From Bacillota bacterium (GTDB lineage: Bacteria > Bacillota > Clostridia > Lachnospirales > Lachnospiraceae): DNA of 59,415 nt. The stretch is from contig JAEYFP010000059.1 of NCBI GenBank assembly GCA_023402845.1, positions 1-59,415 of the forward strand, read 5' to 3'. Below are positions 26,702 through 35,629 of the stretch, piece after piece. The position numbers and the translations under genes were made by a program. The number at the start of each line of letters is the position of its first letter. The first letter of the stretch is position 1. The notes below the pieces were generated by a model. It had not been told where the DNA came from. It saw nothing but the letters and a program-made list of their open reading frames with translations, and made no database searches.

Positions 26702-28057
26702 TTATTTGTCATTCAGTTCGTCAAACTTAGCCTGCATTGCATCGCATACATCCTCTGCTGTTCCGCTGCCAGCAATCACATCCTGAAACTTGATGCACAT
26801 AGCATCACTGACACCCTCCGGCCATGCATTGTTCAGATTATAAATGCTCTGATCATTTTTATAACGGTCAAGATATTCCTGTACAAGTGGTCTTGAATCC
26901 TTTACACCTTCATAACAGGAAATATCACTTGTTGTAGTCGTCCATTTCTCAAATAACGGGGTGCCTTCTGTAAACCAATACTCTAAAACCTTGTCGATTG
27001 CATCCTGTTTCTCAGAATTTGCACTTACAAAAATACCATTAGACGGAGTCAGGTTGTATACAAATCCTTTCCCTTCATCATTGGAAGGAATACAAAACAT
27101 CCCTTTTTCAAATTGAACAGCTCCGTCTTTATTCAGCGCATCATATCCGAAGCTTCCGTCAAAAATCATTGCCGCTTTTCCATCCAAAAATGCCTGACGG
27201 CTCTGTTCCTGTGATAAACCTAAGGAATTGTCAATGATGTATCCATTTTTATACAGATCCACAAACTTCTGAACAGTATTTACCCATACCGGGTCCGTAA
27301 ATTTCGTGCTGCCCGCAAATAAATCCGTGTCAAAATTAGGATTCTCCGCATATATTTCAGACGCACCAATCTGGTACATACCAAACTGAATGACAAAAGA
27401 CTGCTTATCTCCCGCTGTAATTGGCGTATATCCTGCTTCTTTTAATTTTGCACAGCAATCCATAAATGCTGTCCAGTCGGTCGGCATCTGCGTAATTCCT
27501 GCTTCTTCAAATGCGTCTTTGTTATACCATGTAGTCAAAAAGCTCGTTCCAAGTGGAATTGCGTAGTTTTTATCTTCAAATGCATAGGCATCCGCAATTT
27601 CTTTTCTGAATTTGTCAAGCTGGGAAAAATCCGACATATCCTTGACATAGCCCGCATCGACCAAATCCTTTGCCTGAAGACCTGCCCACCAGGTAAATAA
27701 ATCCGGACCTTCACCACTTGCAAATTTCAACCTGACTGTCTGCTTATACTGGTCGGTTGGCAGCTGCTCAACCTCAATATTAATATTCGGGTATTTTTCC
27801 TTTACCAGCTCCGGTAACCAGTCCAAATAAAAATCCTTATTATCTGTTGTTGGTCTTGTCGTTACCATCAGAGAAAGTGTTACCTCCTCATCGGAATCGC
27901 TTGTTGCCGTATCTTCTGTTGTGTCATTTGTACCGACCTCAGATGTCTCTGCCTTTTCTGTTGAAACAGCCGTACCTGCGCTGTCTGTATTTCCACATGC
28001 GGTCAATGACATTGCCAAAACGGTACAAAGTATTATACTGATTAATTTTTTTTTCAA
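26702..28057 (-). CDS. extracellular sugar-binding lipoprotein (CUT1)
   Basis: A 451-aa receptor with lipoprotein signal LTAC (Cys21) and an acidic Thr/Ser/Glu linker (25-50). The start is placed at a TTG at 28057, because AAGGAGG lies seven bases upstream. The in-frame ATG at 28078 would put that ribosome site inside the coding region. The mature part is a family-1 binding protein (FASGEGPDLFTWWAG, GKAAMIFDGSFGYDALNKD). First gene of a long operon that continues through permeases, kinase, regulator and glycosidase. Ligand unknown. Confidence 0.9.
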   Translation of the reverse strand: MKKKLISIILCTVLAMSLTACGNTDSAGTAVSTEKAETSEVGTNDTTEDTATSDSDEEVTLSLMVTTRPTTDNKDFYLDWLPELVKEKYPNINIEVEQLPTDQYKQTVRLKFASGEGPDLFTWWAGLQAKDLVDAGYVKDMSDFSQLDKFRKEIADAYAFEDKNYAIPLGTSFLTTWYNKDAFEEAGITQMPTDWTAFMDCCAKLKEAGYTPITAGDKQSFVIQFGMYQIGASEIYAENPNFDTDLFAGSTKFTDPVWVNTVQKFVDLYKNGYIIDNSLGLSQEQSRQAFLDGKAAMIFDGSFGYDALNKDGAVQFEKGMFCIPSNDEGKGFVYNLTPSNGIFVSANSEKQDAIDKVLEYWFTEGTPLFEKWTTTTSDISCYEGVKDSRPLVQEYLDRYKNDQSIYNLNNAWPEGVSDAMCIKFQDVIAGSGTAEDVCDAMQAKFDELNDK

Positions 28058-28121
28058 ACTAAAATCCTCCTTGAACACTATTGTTCTGATTAAAACCCTG
28101 CAGTAGTTTTATCACGGTTTC

Positions 28122-28171
28122 ATCTTAGCATAGCAAGGAGTAACTTTTCCATATGACCTTTTGTAACTTTT
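28122..28171 (-). promoter_or_regulatory. promoter with tandem repeats, candidate YesN binding sites
   Basis: On the minus strand AAAAGTTAC occurs twice (28163-28171 and 28140-28148), 23 bases apart, with a weaker AAAAGGTCA between. The downstream copy is just where the -35 box should be, relative to a -10 TAAGAT at 28122-28127. There is no good -35 sequence. Direct repeats overlapping a poor -35 are the layout of AraC-family activator sites, so the YesN-type regulator of the operon is the likely ligand. Confidence 0.5.
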
Positions 28172-28219
28172 TATAACACCATACCCCATGTATCAATTAC
28201 TTCCACTTCAAATCCCTCA

Positions 28220-29671
28220 TCAAGCAAAAAACTGCTTCAACTTCCCAACCCCTTCTTGATCCAGCTGATAGGTATCTAGAACTTCTCCCTTGTCAATTTG
28301 TATCACATGGGTACAGGATTTCATAATCAGTTCCAAATCATGCGTTACTACAAAGGCTGTCTTTTTCCCAAGAAAGGATAAAAGCATATTTGCTGTTTCT
28401 TCCATGTGGTCGTAATCAAGTCCGCTGGTTGGTTCATCAAAAATCAGAATCTCTTTATCTGCCAATACAGCCGCTGCAATGGCCACTCTTTGTTTCTGCC
28501 CACCCGACAAGCTCATGGGATGCCTGTCTTTGTATTTTAACAAATCAAATTGCTGCAATACTGTTTCGGCCTTCTCTTCTTCTATATTCTTTAATTTCAA
28601 TGTGACATCACCCATTACTGTTTCACTAAAGAGCTGATGGTTTACATCCTGCATCACCATATAGCTGCTACCCGTCATTTTCTTCTTTTTCTCTCCATTA
28701 ATTGTCACACTTCCTTTAAAGTGTTTATTTAATCCGCAAAGACACTTTGAGAACGTGCTTTTACCTGCACCATTATGACCAATGACAGCAATAATAGAAT
28801 TCTCTGGGATTTCCAGTTTTTCAATGTTCAGCGCATATTCCTTTTCATCCTTGTAATGATATCGAAAATTCTTCAATTCTATCTTTCGATCAGTATCTAA
28901 TTGTGTAGCAGAAACGGAATAATCAATAGACTCTATATCCATTATTCTCAATCCCATTGTCCTCAGTTGTGCATTGCTGTATTGTTTAAATTGCTTCATA
29001 GAAATATCAAAGTCAATTTTTCCATCATTCAGATGTATGACACGGTCGCAGATATCTTTCAGCCAGTAAAGTCTATGTTCTGCAATGATCACTGTCTTTC
29101 CTTGATTTTTCCATCTTTTCATAATCCTGGCCAAATCACGAATCGCATCTACATCCAGATTAGAGGTGGGTTCATCCAATACAATAATTTCCGGGCTGGT
29201 AGCGCAAGCCGATGCACAGGCAATCTTCTGCTTTTCTCCGCCCGAAAGCAGAAAAATACTTCTTCCCATCAAATCTTCTATCTGAAACTGTTCTACCGTA
29301 TCAAAATATCGGGCCAGCGTCTCCTCTCTGTCCAGTCCGTCATTTTCACATCCAAATACAATTTCACCTGAGGTATCCACACAGAAAAACTGACTTCTGG
29401 GATTTTGAAACACACTGCCAACTTTCTTTGATACTTGATTGAGCTCTGTTTTTCTTACATTCATTCCGGCAACCGTAATGGTTCCGCCAATACTTCCTTC
29501 GTAATAATGAGGAATCAGTCCATTAATCAGCCGGGTTATGGTTGTTTTTCCGCATCCGGATTTTCCGCAAAGCAATACAATTTCACCCTGCTTTATGTGA
29601 AGGTTTATATCATCCAAGGTTCCCCCATCCAGATTCTTGTATTTAAAATTTAAATTTTGTATCGTAATCAT
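28220..29671 (-). CDS. ECF transporter double ATPase (fused EcfA-type)
   Basis: A 483-aa protein with two full ATPase domains in one chain. Domain 1: Walker A GKSGCGKTT (36-44), signature LSGGEKQK, Walker B IIVLDEPTS. Domain 2 begins near 265: Walker A GHNGAGKST, signature LSGGQKQR, Walker B ILIFDEPTS. Most ECF systems use two separate ATPases (A and A'); this is the fused form seen in some dedicated importers of Firmicutes. It is 13 bases downstream of the EcfT gene. Confidence 0.9.
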   Translation of the reverse strand: MITIQNLNFKYKNLDGGTLDDINLHIKQGEIVLLCGKSGCGKTTITRLINGLIPHYYEGSIGGTITVAGMNVRKTELNQVSKKVGSVFQNPRSQFFCVDTSGEIVFGCENDGLDREETLARYFDTVEQFQIEDLMGRSIFLLSGGEKQKIACASACATSPEIIVLDEPTSNLDVDAIRDLARIMKRWKNQGKTVIIAEHRLYWLKDICDRVIHLNDGKIDFDISMKQFKQYSNAQLRTMGLRIMDIESIDYSVSATQLDTDRKIELKNFRYHYKDEKEYALNIEKLEIPENSIIAVIGHNGAGKSTFSKCLCGLNKHFKGSVTINGEKKKKMTGSSYMVMQDVNHQLFSETVMGDVTLKLKNIEEEKAETVLQQFDLLKYKDRHPMSLSGGQKQRVAIAAAVLADKEILIFDEPTSGLDYDHMEETANMLLSFLGKKTAFVVTHDLELIMKSCTHVIQIDKGEVLDTYQLDQEGVGKLKQFFA

Positions 29672-29684
29672 ATTGCCGCTCTCC

Positions 29685-30425
29685 TTAGATTATTTTTATA
29701 TAGAATAATATAGACAATACAATTATCAAGGTATAGAGAGCCATCATCATATAATCAATCGTCTCAAATTTGACCTGATTCACGCATACCCTGTCTATAT
29801 CTCCGCCTAATCCTCTTGTCATGGCCGATTGGGATAATTCATCACCGATCTTAACCACACAAATAATCAAAGGAACAATTCTGTATTCAATAAACTTTCC
29901 AATATGTCTGATATCAAAAACAATCCCTCTCATTTTCATGGCATCGCTAATGCTTTGAAATTCACAAGCAATTGTCGGAAACATGCGAAACATGACACAG
30001 AACGGAACAACAATTTTATCTGACACACGCCATTTCTTCAAGCCTGCCGAGAATTCACTTACTGTTGTTGTCGAGATTATATAAGCTCCTGCAATTACCA
30101 TCGGCATAAACTTGACAAATATAATCGTCATCGCCACCAGAAATAACTGCAATCCCCCCTTTACTCCCGGAAAAACATATTCTGTCAGCACAACCGCGAT
30201 CAGATATAACCCTCCATAAACAACCACCAATCGGCCTTTACCGGCAAGCATCATCAAGAAAAACATTGCAAAGCATACGATATGCTGAAAATAAGGAATC
30301 CCATTTCCAAGGCCGCCCAAGACAAACAACGATATCATGATAAGAAGCATCATCTTTGTTCGGATATCCAATACATAAGGCTTCCTTTCAAACGATTTAA
30401 TTAGCTGTTCTTTTGAAACCTCCAT
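29685..30425 (-). CDS. ECF transporter transmembrane subunit (EcfT/CbiQ-like)
   Basis: A 246-aa membrane scaffold protein with about five hydrophobic segments. The C-terminal cytoplasmic part has the AMTRGLGGD-type coupling motif (about 205-213), matching the Ala-Arg-Gly motif that contacts the ATPases, and an upstream coupling-like segment AMKMRGIVFD. Its start directly abuts the stop of the substrate-binding subunit gene, so the complex is made in one transcript. Confidence 0.88.
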   Translation of the reverse strand: MEVSKEQLIKSFERKPYVLDIRTKMMLLIMISLFVLGGLGNGIPYFQHIVCFAMFFLMMLAGKGRLVVVYGGLYLIAVVLTEYVFPGVKGGLQLFLVAMTIIFVKFMPMVIAGAYIISTTTVSEFSAGLKKWRVSDKIVVPFCVMFRMFPTIACEFQSISDAMKMRGIVFDIRHIGKFIEYRIVPLIICVVKIGDELSQSAMTRGLGGDIDRVCVNQVKFETIDYMMMALYTLIIVLSILFYIKII

Positions 30426-31046
30426 TCAAACCAGACCCGCTTTTTCAAAATGTTTTCTGCTGATTGCTTTTGCTATGTATGCACCTATAACCGCCGAAAT
30501 AATAATTCCTATCGTCATAACCGGCAGCATCCAAGGCGGTAGAAAGCTGGATAATGCGTCTGCATATTCCTGCCCATATTCCTGTCTGGAAGCAAAATAA
30601 CCAATGGGGTCAATGAATATTGGAAGATAATTTCCGAGTAACCATAATGAAAACACCGCATAGCTAGTAACAATTGCTTTTACGCTCTTATAGTTTCCTG
30701 CTTTTAATATCAGGTCTGCCAGAACAGCAAAAATAATTGCAAAAATAAACGGAAAAATTCCCATTCCGCAAAGTCCGGTAATGCCGCCTGTAATGATTCC
30801 TGAGATAGATAACATTCCAAACTTATTGATCTTGGTATAATAAAGTATCATTGGAATCGCTCCCAAAACCGGCGCAATAAATGCATAGCATACCATCAGT
30901 ATCGGTACCAGACCCATAAAGGCACAAACCATTACAATGATAAAATAAATAGCCGTATAGACACCAATATTGATTAAATCCTTTCCGCTCCATTTCTTTG
31001 TATCATACTGTATTCCTTCGTTGTCATATTTCGAGTTATTACTCAT
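30426..31046 (-). CDS. ECF transporter S component, MptD/Trep_Strep-like
   Basis: A 206-aa integral membrane protein. A polar N-terminus with KKWSGKDLINIGVYTAIYF leads into five or six spans, and the pattern resembles the MptD/Trep_Strep family of putative substrate-specific ECF subunits. The substrate of that family is not established, so no cargo is assigned. It is first in an S-T-AA operon with a strong site (GGAGG) and a stem-loop just upstream. Confidence 0.8.
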   Translation of the reverse strand: MSNNSKYDNEGIQYDTKKWSGKDLINIGVYTAIYFIIVMVCAFMGLVPILMVCYAFIAPVLGAIPMILYYTKINKFGMLSISGIITGGITGLCGMGIFPFIFAIIFAVLADLILKAGNYKSVKAIVTSYAVFSLWLLGNYLPIFIDPIGYFASRQEYGQEYADALSSFLPPWMLPVMTIGIIISAVIGAYIAKAISRKHFEKAGLV

Positions 31047-31067
31047 CTTTTCATCCTCCTCTTTTTC

Positions 31068-31087
31068 GGGTTAGTTGCATCTAACCC
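31068..31087. promoter_or_regulatory. perfect stem-loop just upstream of the ECF operon
   Basis: GGGTTAG (31068-31074) and CTAACCC (31081-31087) with a six-base loop lie next to the ribosome site of the minus-strand S-component gene. In the minus transcript it has no U-tract and could affect translation. On the plus strand it is followed by TTTTATT, so it could also be a weak plus-strand terminator. Confidence 0.45.
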
Positions 31088-31189
31088 TTTTATTATATTA
31101 CCGTTTTATTTGGAGGTAAATGATCAGATGCTCTTTTGAGAGATATTCTCATTTAAGAAAGACCTCATCGGCAAGCAGTTCTGCAAAGA

Positions 31190-31744
31190 TTAGATTGATG
31201 TTCTTGGCAACTTCACCACTGTCATTTCATGCCTCATCGCCGGAATGATCTTTTCCACCAAATCCTTTGTTGCAAACTTGATGCTTGATGTGTTAATGCA
31301 TGGATGGCAGCCAATCTCCATGCCCTCTAATACCTCTTCATCCACACAAAGTCTGACTCTCCTTTCCTTGTCATTCATCAGACCCATGACACTCACAGAA
31401 CCCGGTGTAATGCCAAGGAACTCTTCCATATAACATTCCTTTGCAAAAGACAAGCGCGCAACACCCAGCTGTGCGGACAAATCCTTGGTTTTAAATTTCT
31501 TATCTCTGGAAATCATCAACAGATAAAAATCTGTTTCCTGCCGGTTGCACAAAAAAAGATTTTTACAGATCGTGGCCTGCAAAGCCTCATCAATCTCCGT
31601 ACACACTTCCATCGTCATAGCTGCTTCGTGATCGACTCTTCGATAAGAAATCCCCAAGCAGTCCAGAAAATCGTAGGTTTGTATCTCTTTTTCCAGCCGG
31701 CAGGTATCATCTGCCGGTCTTCCGTTCATCAGTTCAAGCATCAT
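31190..31744 (-). CDS. YbaK/ProX-type prolyl-tRNA editing domain protein
   Basis: A 184-aa single-domain protein. YRRVDHEAAMTMEVCTEID, the lysine in NLFLCNRQETDFYLLMISRDKK-type context, LGVARLSFA and GSVSVMGLMND are the hallmarks of the ProX/PrdX editing family that removes Ala or other wrong amino acids from tRNA-Pro. It is stand-alone, as in many Clostridia. It starts immediately after the stop of the glycosyltransferase remnant and was probably translated with it; the link in function is not obvious. Confidence 0.87.
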   Translation of the reverse strand: MMLELMNGRPADDTCRLEKEIQTYDFLDCLGISYRRVDHEAAMTMEVCTEIDEALQATICKNLFLCNRQETDFYLLMISRDKKFKTKDLSAQLGVARLSFAKECYMEEFLGITPGSVSVMGLMNDKERRVRLCVDEEVLEGMEIGCHPCINTSSIKFATKDLVEKIIPAMRHEMTVVKLPRTSI

Positions 31745-32657
31745 CTATTTACCTCTTTTTATTTTCTCAATCAATTCTGCAGCATGATCCAGCCCGCATT
31801 CCTTTTGAAGCCTTATAGAAAGACGCTGAACAGTTTCCCATATTACATTATAATTTTGGTCCAGCATAGAAATAGCTTCTATGAGTTTCCCCTCACTCAA
31901 TTTACTTGCATGTAATAATTTCGTAGATACTCCCAACTCCTCCAATTGCTTGGCAAACCCCATTTGATCAAGCACATGAGGAACCGGAATTGATGGAATT
32001 CCATAGATCATAGCGGCAGATGCGGTCCCAAACCCGCAATGATGAATCACTGCATACCCTTGCCTAAACAGCCAGCTGTGAGGAACAGCCCCACAGGCTA
32101 TCATGTCCGGCGGCAAAATTAAATTCTCCAGTGTTTTCTGAAATCCCTGAATAATTGCTCTTTTCCCGGTTTTCCGGAACGCACCGATAAACATATTCAG
32201 CTTTTCTCTTTCACTATTACTTTCAAAAGACATTGCTCCTAATGCCAAAATAATCGGTTTCTCACCTTTTTCTAAAAAATCTGCCAATTCCGGCCGTGGA
32301 ATATAATCACCGTTTTCTTCATACCAATATCCGGTTACAATATGCTTGCTTTCCCAATAAGGATTTCTTTCTTTTACATATTGGCTGACGGGAATCAAAT
32401 TGTATTCACCGGAAATAATTTCGTCAGATACTTAAAACTGCATTTGCGCTCTTTCCCCGAATAGCGGCAGCTTCATTCTCTATATTAATATCCGGTCCTA
32501 TAGGAACAAACTCTATGAAAGCATCTTCTACAAGTCTTCTCCAGCATGGATGACTGCCGATGATCGTCTGATGTCCTCGTTTATTCAAAAACCTCGCCAA
32601 ATATATGTATGGTTGAATATCTCCTCTTGTGCCCATTGTAAATACTGCTATTTTCAC
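31745..32657 (-). pseudogene. decayed GT1-type glycosyltransferase (deleted and frameshifted)
   Basis: The first 77 codons (GTG at 32657, perfect AAGGAGGTGA site) encode the N-terminus of a UDP-glucosyltransferase-like enzyme: MKIAVFTMGTRGDIQPYIYL. This frame stops at 32424. The other frame, readable from about 32430 and open to 31745, continues with YNLIPVSQYVKERNP and the C-terminal donor-binding domain (ILALGAMSF, VIHHCGFGTASAA, VPHVLDQMGFA). Normal members have about 400 residues; here about 100 residues between the two parts are missing and the frames do not match. An internal deletion plus frameshift is the simplest reading. The C-terminal domain alone lacks the acceptor half. Confidence 0.8.
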
Positions 32658-32869
32658 TGAATCACCTCCTTGCTCTTTTCATTATTCAACTAGATAGGAG
32701 GCATGTCAATCCTTCCAGCTCTAAAATGTTGTAGTTTTTCGTATCAATCAACAATTTGACCAACTCCTCATCTCTCCCCTCAAGGACGAAGCGCATCTTT
32801 TATTTTTGAAGAGCAGAAGACGAAACAGACGTAATAGAAATATTTATTTTTATGTGGTATACTTTTCTT

Positions 32870-33023
32870 GTCTAAAAGAATAAGTAGACATTTCCAAATG
32901 GGAAGGCAAAACAAACATTTTGGACAATTAATGTATGGGTACTAGCCTTTTTTACGTCACATTCCTTTATTTGAATTTACATATCATCTATGACAACGTG
33001 TTGCTATTTGCAGCACGTTTTTT
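32870..33023 (+). ncRNA. candidate small RNA, about 150 nt
   Basis: A plus-strand extended -10 (TGG-TATACT, -10 at 32858-32863) with a weak -35 TAGAAA 17 bases upstream is followed about 135 bases later by a textbook intrinsic terminator. The flanking genes both run on the minus strand, so neither explains a plus-strand terminator. The stretch is either an independent small RNA or the remnant of a lost gene. No known RNA family was recognised. Confidence 0.4.
32995..33023 (+). terminator. intrinsic terminator on the plus strand
   Basis: AACGTGTTGC (32995-33004) pairs with GCAGCACGTT (33010-33019), with one G-U pair and a five-base loop, and runs into T6. The T-tract is on the plus-strand side only; in the minus direction no U-run follows, so it is not a good terminator for the AraD operon. 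Confidence 0.8.
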
Positions 33024-33106
33024 ATGTTTACTCCTTGACCCTTTCCTTTTCTTATAGTTATCAGGGAGTATCTTCCTTACTTTTGCAATTAAAGATGGAT
33101 TAGTTG

Positions 33107-33796
33107 TTACTTCTGGCCATAATAAGCGTTTGCACCGTGTTTTCGGTAATAATGTTTATCTTGTAATTCTTGCGGTGCCGGCTCAACCACTTTATTAATC
33201 ATCTCACAGCGGGCCGCCATTTTTGCGACTTCTTCCAGAACAACCGCATTATGTACTGCTTCCTCTCCATTTTTTCCCCATGTAAACGGTCCGTGGTTTT
33301 TGCATAATACAGCAGGAACTGCTTTATATTCCTTTTCTTTAAAAAAATCTACAATTAACACCCCTGTGTTTTTCTCATATTCACCATCTATTTCCTCTTT
33401 CGTCAGGCACCTTAAACACGGTACCTCTCCATAGATGTAATCTGCATGAGTCGTTCCATAGCACGGAATACTTCTGCCCGACTGAGCCCAGCTCGTTGCC
33501 CAAGGTGAATGTGTATGTACAATGCCTCCAATATCTGCAAAGCCATTATAAAGTTCTGTGTGAGTAGCTGTATCTGAGGACGGATTATAGTTTCCTTCCA
33601 CCTTGTTTCCCTGCAAATCTACGACAACCATATCCTCTGGTGTCAGCTTATCATAATCCACACCACTTGGTTTGATTACAAAAAGGCCTTTTTCCCTGTC
33701 GATCGCACTTACATTTCCCCAAGTAAATGTGACCAGTCCATATTGGGGAAGAAGCATATTCGCCTCATATACTTCTTTTTTTAATTTCTCAAGCAC
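33107..33796 (-). CDS. araD: L-ribulose-5-phosphate 4-epimerase
   Basis: A 229-aa class II aldolase-fold enzyme that interconverts L-ribulose 5-phosphate and D-xylulose 5-phosphate. Zinc ligands are His94 and His96 (VHTHSPWA) and His168 (CKNHGPFTWG). Asp76 (SSDTATH) and a tyrosine near the C-terminus (YYGQK) match the catalytic residues of the E. coli enzyme. The phosphate loops GNVS and KPSG are present. GTG start with GGAGGAG site. It is the last step of the pentose route encoded in this operon, delivering carbon to the pentose phosphate pathway. Confidence 0.95.
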   Translation of the reverse strand: MLEKLKKEVYEANMLLPQYGLVTFTWGNVSAIDREKGLFVIKPSGVDYDKLTPEDMVVVDLQGNKVEGNYNPSSDTATHTELYNGFADIGGIVHTHSPWATSWAQSGRSIPCYGTTHADYIYGEVPCLRCLTKEEIDGEYEKNTGVLIVDFFKEKEYKAVPAVLCKNHGPFTWGKNGEEAVHNAVVLEEVAKMAARCEMINKVVEPAPQELQDKHYYRKHGANAYYGQK

Positions 33797-33823
33797 TGTA
33801 TCTCCTCCTTTCTTCCGCCCACT

Positions 33824-35035
33824 CTATTCCATTTTCAAATCGGGATTATTAGAAAAATGTTTTAAAATCACGATTGGATCTGTGGAGGAAAGATTTTGAA
33901 TTCTTACACCTTCTTTTGCAGCTTTTTCTGTCACAAAATACTCATCATGGGTCAATTCACCATAGCGGATCAATGCAGGGGATTCTATTTCCCATGTTCC
34001 AATTTTTCCGTGTCCTTCCAGACAAATCAAGCCGTATGGCGCCGAATCAACAATTGTTACCGTTTGTCCCGGCAGAACCGTTAACCGTTTTGCAGAGACA
34101 CAATCACACTTATAGCAAATCCATTCCTCAATGTACCCTTCTTTTTTCATGTCTTCTAACGGGCGGACAGGTTTTGGTATCATATAATTATGTTCATGAA
34201 AATCAGGATCTACATTTTTATCCCAATCGATCACATCCAATAAGTAATCATAATTACCCAGCTCTTCTTCCGGACAGTTTTTCCACAATAAATCTTCGCC
34301 AACAATTTGTCCGTTCATCAGCACTGACTGATACATTGCATATACATCGGAAGCAAATTGCGGTTCATATGTACAAAGAGAGCCTGGCGCATGTAAAATC
34401 CCGGGATCCACCTGGAATCCAGTATCTAACTGAAGCTTATATGCCCTGGAAAGTCCCAGTATATCATTATCGCCCTTTTTAAACTGCTTTAACTTATCAA
34501 GCACCTGCTCTTTCGTTGTCTCAGGATTAAACCCAAAAAAAGTAAAAGGAAATTCTCCGCCATGATTGTTCAACTGTGCCGGAAAGAAATACATTTCCGG
34601 TTTCCCATCTGCCTCTACACGGGCAGCGTGTTCCTGCCTGTGGTGTATATGATGAGGAAGAGGCCCTGCGTTATCAAAAAACTTGGAAAACATTGCCCAT
34701 CGATGATACTTCTCCCAAAGAACAGAACCGATAATCTCTGCTCCCATAAGCTCAATTGCATCTCTGAGTAATATTTTCTCTGTTCCTTCCTCATCCACTA
34801 CAATATAACTTAATCCTTCATCCTCCGGCGTTCCTGGTCCGTTTTCAGCCCATGTAGTGGAAGAAAGCCAACGTTCATCAATGCCTCCTCTCTGCCCTAA
34901 TACAAAATAATCATCGGGATGCAGCTTAATTCTCTTTCCTGGACGACAAAATGAACGTGGTACCCATGTCGGTGACAATCTAAAAATGCCTCCCCCATTC
35001 TCCAGTGCTTTTTCTGCCAATTCCATTTGATTCAT
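33824..35035 (-). CDS. cupin-fold sugar isomerase-like protein, copy 1
   Basis: A 403-aa protein of uncharacterised type that resembles phosphomannose-isomerase cupins. A metal-site-like motif PHHIHHRQE (127-135) is followed by KPEMYFFPAQLNNH (145-158) and PGILHAPGS (211-219). These give His129, His131, Glu135, His158 and His215 as possible metal ligands. A second beta domain follows (SAKRLTVLPGQTVTIV, from about 310). It is about 45 percent similar by eye to the protein at 39082, and all the listed histidines are conserved between them. In a kinase and epimerase operon with no recognisable aldose isomerase, an isomerase role is plausible but unproven. Start chosen at 35035, preceded by GAGAGGAG. 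Confidence 0.65.
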   Translation of the reverse strand: MNQMELAEKALENGGGIFRLSPTWVPRSFCRPGKRIKLHPDDYFVLGQRGGIDERWLSSTTWAENGPGTPEDEGLSYIVVDEEGTEKILLRDAIELMGAEIIGSVLWEKYHRWAMFSKFFDNAGPLPHHIHHRQEHAARVEADGKPEMYFFPAQLNNHGGEFPFTFFGFNPETTKEQVLDKLKQFKKGDNDILGLSRAYKLQLDTGFQVDPGILHAPGSLCTYEPQFASDVYAMYQSVLMNGQIVGEDLLWKNCPEEELGNYDYLLDVIDWDKNVDPDFHEHNYMIPKPVRPLEDMKKEGYIEEWICYKCDCVSAKRLTVLPGQTVTIVDSAPYGLICLEGHGKIGTWEIESPALIRYGELTHDEYFVTEKAAKEGVRIQNLSSTDPIVILKHFSNNPDLKME

Positions 35036-35104
35036 AATTTTATAACTCCTCTCTTCAAGTATGTCTTGACATATTCCATACCATTTTCCGGTTTCTTTCA
35101 ATCA

Positions 35105-35599
35105 TTAAGGATGTTCATAAGGGTATGCAGGTGCATCCTTACAGTTTAAATATTCCCGCAAACAATCCACAATATATTCATGATCTTCAATATGATACAG
35201 GTTAGAGGCAATAATTGCTCCAACTGTAACGCTTACGCCTTCTATTCGTATGGGAAAACCTCCTCCGCACAATGCATATTCCTCATTTTTCAACCCTTGA
35301 GTTTCTATGGCGCTACCATCCGCTTCCCATAATAATGCAGATAATAATGAACTTCTTTCCATTAATTTGACTGTATTAAATTTTCGTTCCATCCATTTTT
35401 GATTCAGCAGATTTGTTCCATCTGGGCAATACTGAAACACAACGCATCCACTGTTCATACAAATGGAAACAGCAATTGCTTTTTTCTTTCTTTTCGCAGA
35501 CTCAACCATGAAATTTCCCAATTTGAAAGCTTCTTCATGGTCAAACCTTTTAAACCGGAGCATCTCTTCCTGCTTTTCCAAAATTTCTAAATGTTCCAT
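35105..35599 (-). CDS. UPF0303/GlcG-HbpS-like protein
   Basis: A 164-aa single-domain protein of the DUF336/UPF0303 family (heme-degrading-domain or GlcG-like). Typical segments are AIAVSICMNSGCVVFQYCPDGTN, NLLNQKWMERKFNTV and the ALCGGGFPIRI loop. The molecular function in sugar operons is not settled; such genes often sit beside sugar or polyol catabolic genes. Start taken at the ATG at 35599, since the GTG at 35608 is too close to AAGGG. It lies between an oxidoreductase and a cupin protein of the same operon. Confidence 0.75.
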   Translation of the reverse strand: MEHLEILEKQEEMLRFKRFDHEEAFKLGNFMVESAKRKKKAIAVSICMNSGCVVFQYCPDGTNLLNQKWMERKFNTVKLMERSSLLSALLWEADGSAIETQGLKNEEYALCGGGFPIRIEGVSVTVGAIIASNLYHIEDHEYIVDCLREYLNCKDAPAYPYEHP

Positions 35600-35629
35600 T
35601 GTCTTCACACCCTTCTATCCCAATCATGA

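Larger units (their letters stand above)
32658..33106. other. 449-base intergenic region without protein gene
   Basis: No convincing coding sequence. It holds the ribosome site of the glycosyltransferase remnant at its left edge, a promoter-like sequence and intrinsic terminator on the plus strand (described separately), and the 3' flank of the AraD gene. The only plus-strand reading between promoter and terminator is a 15-codon ORF without ribosome site. Confidence 0.6.

Noticed and set aside
31138..31189. Short minus-strand reading downstream of the YbaK-type gene that looks like a protein tail (FAELLADEVFLK)
   Set aside because: It is only 15-18 codons in a frame overlapping the YbaK stop. 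It could be the end of a lost gene, but chance cannot be excluded.
33874..34482. 202-residue plus-strand frame opposite the cupin protein
   Set aside because: Antisense to a gene conserved with its paralog; no ribosome site.
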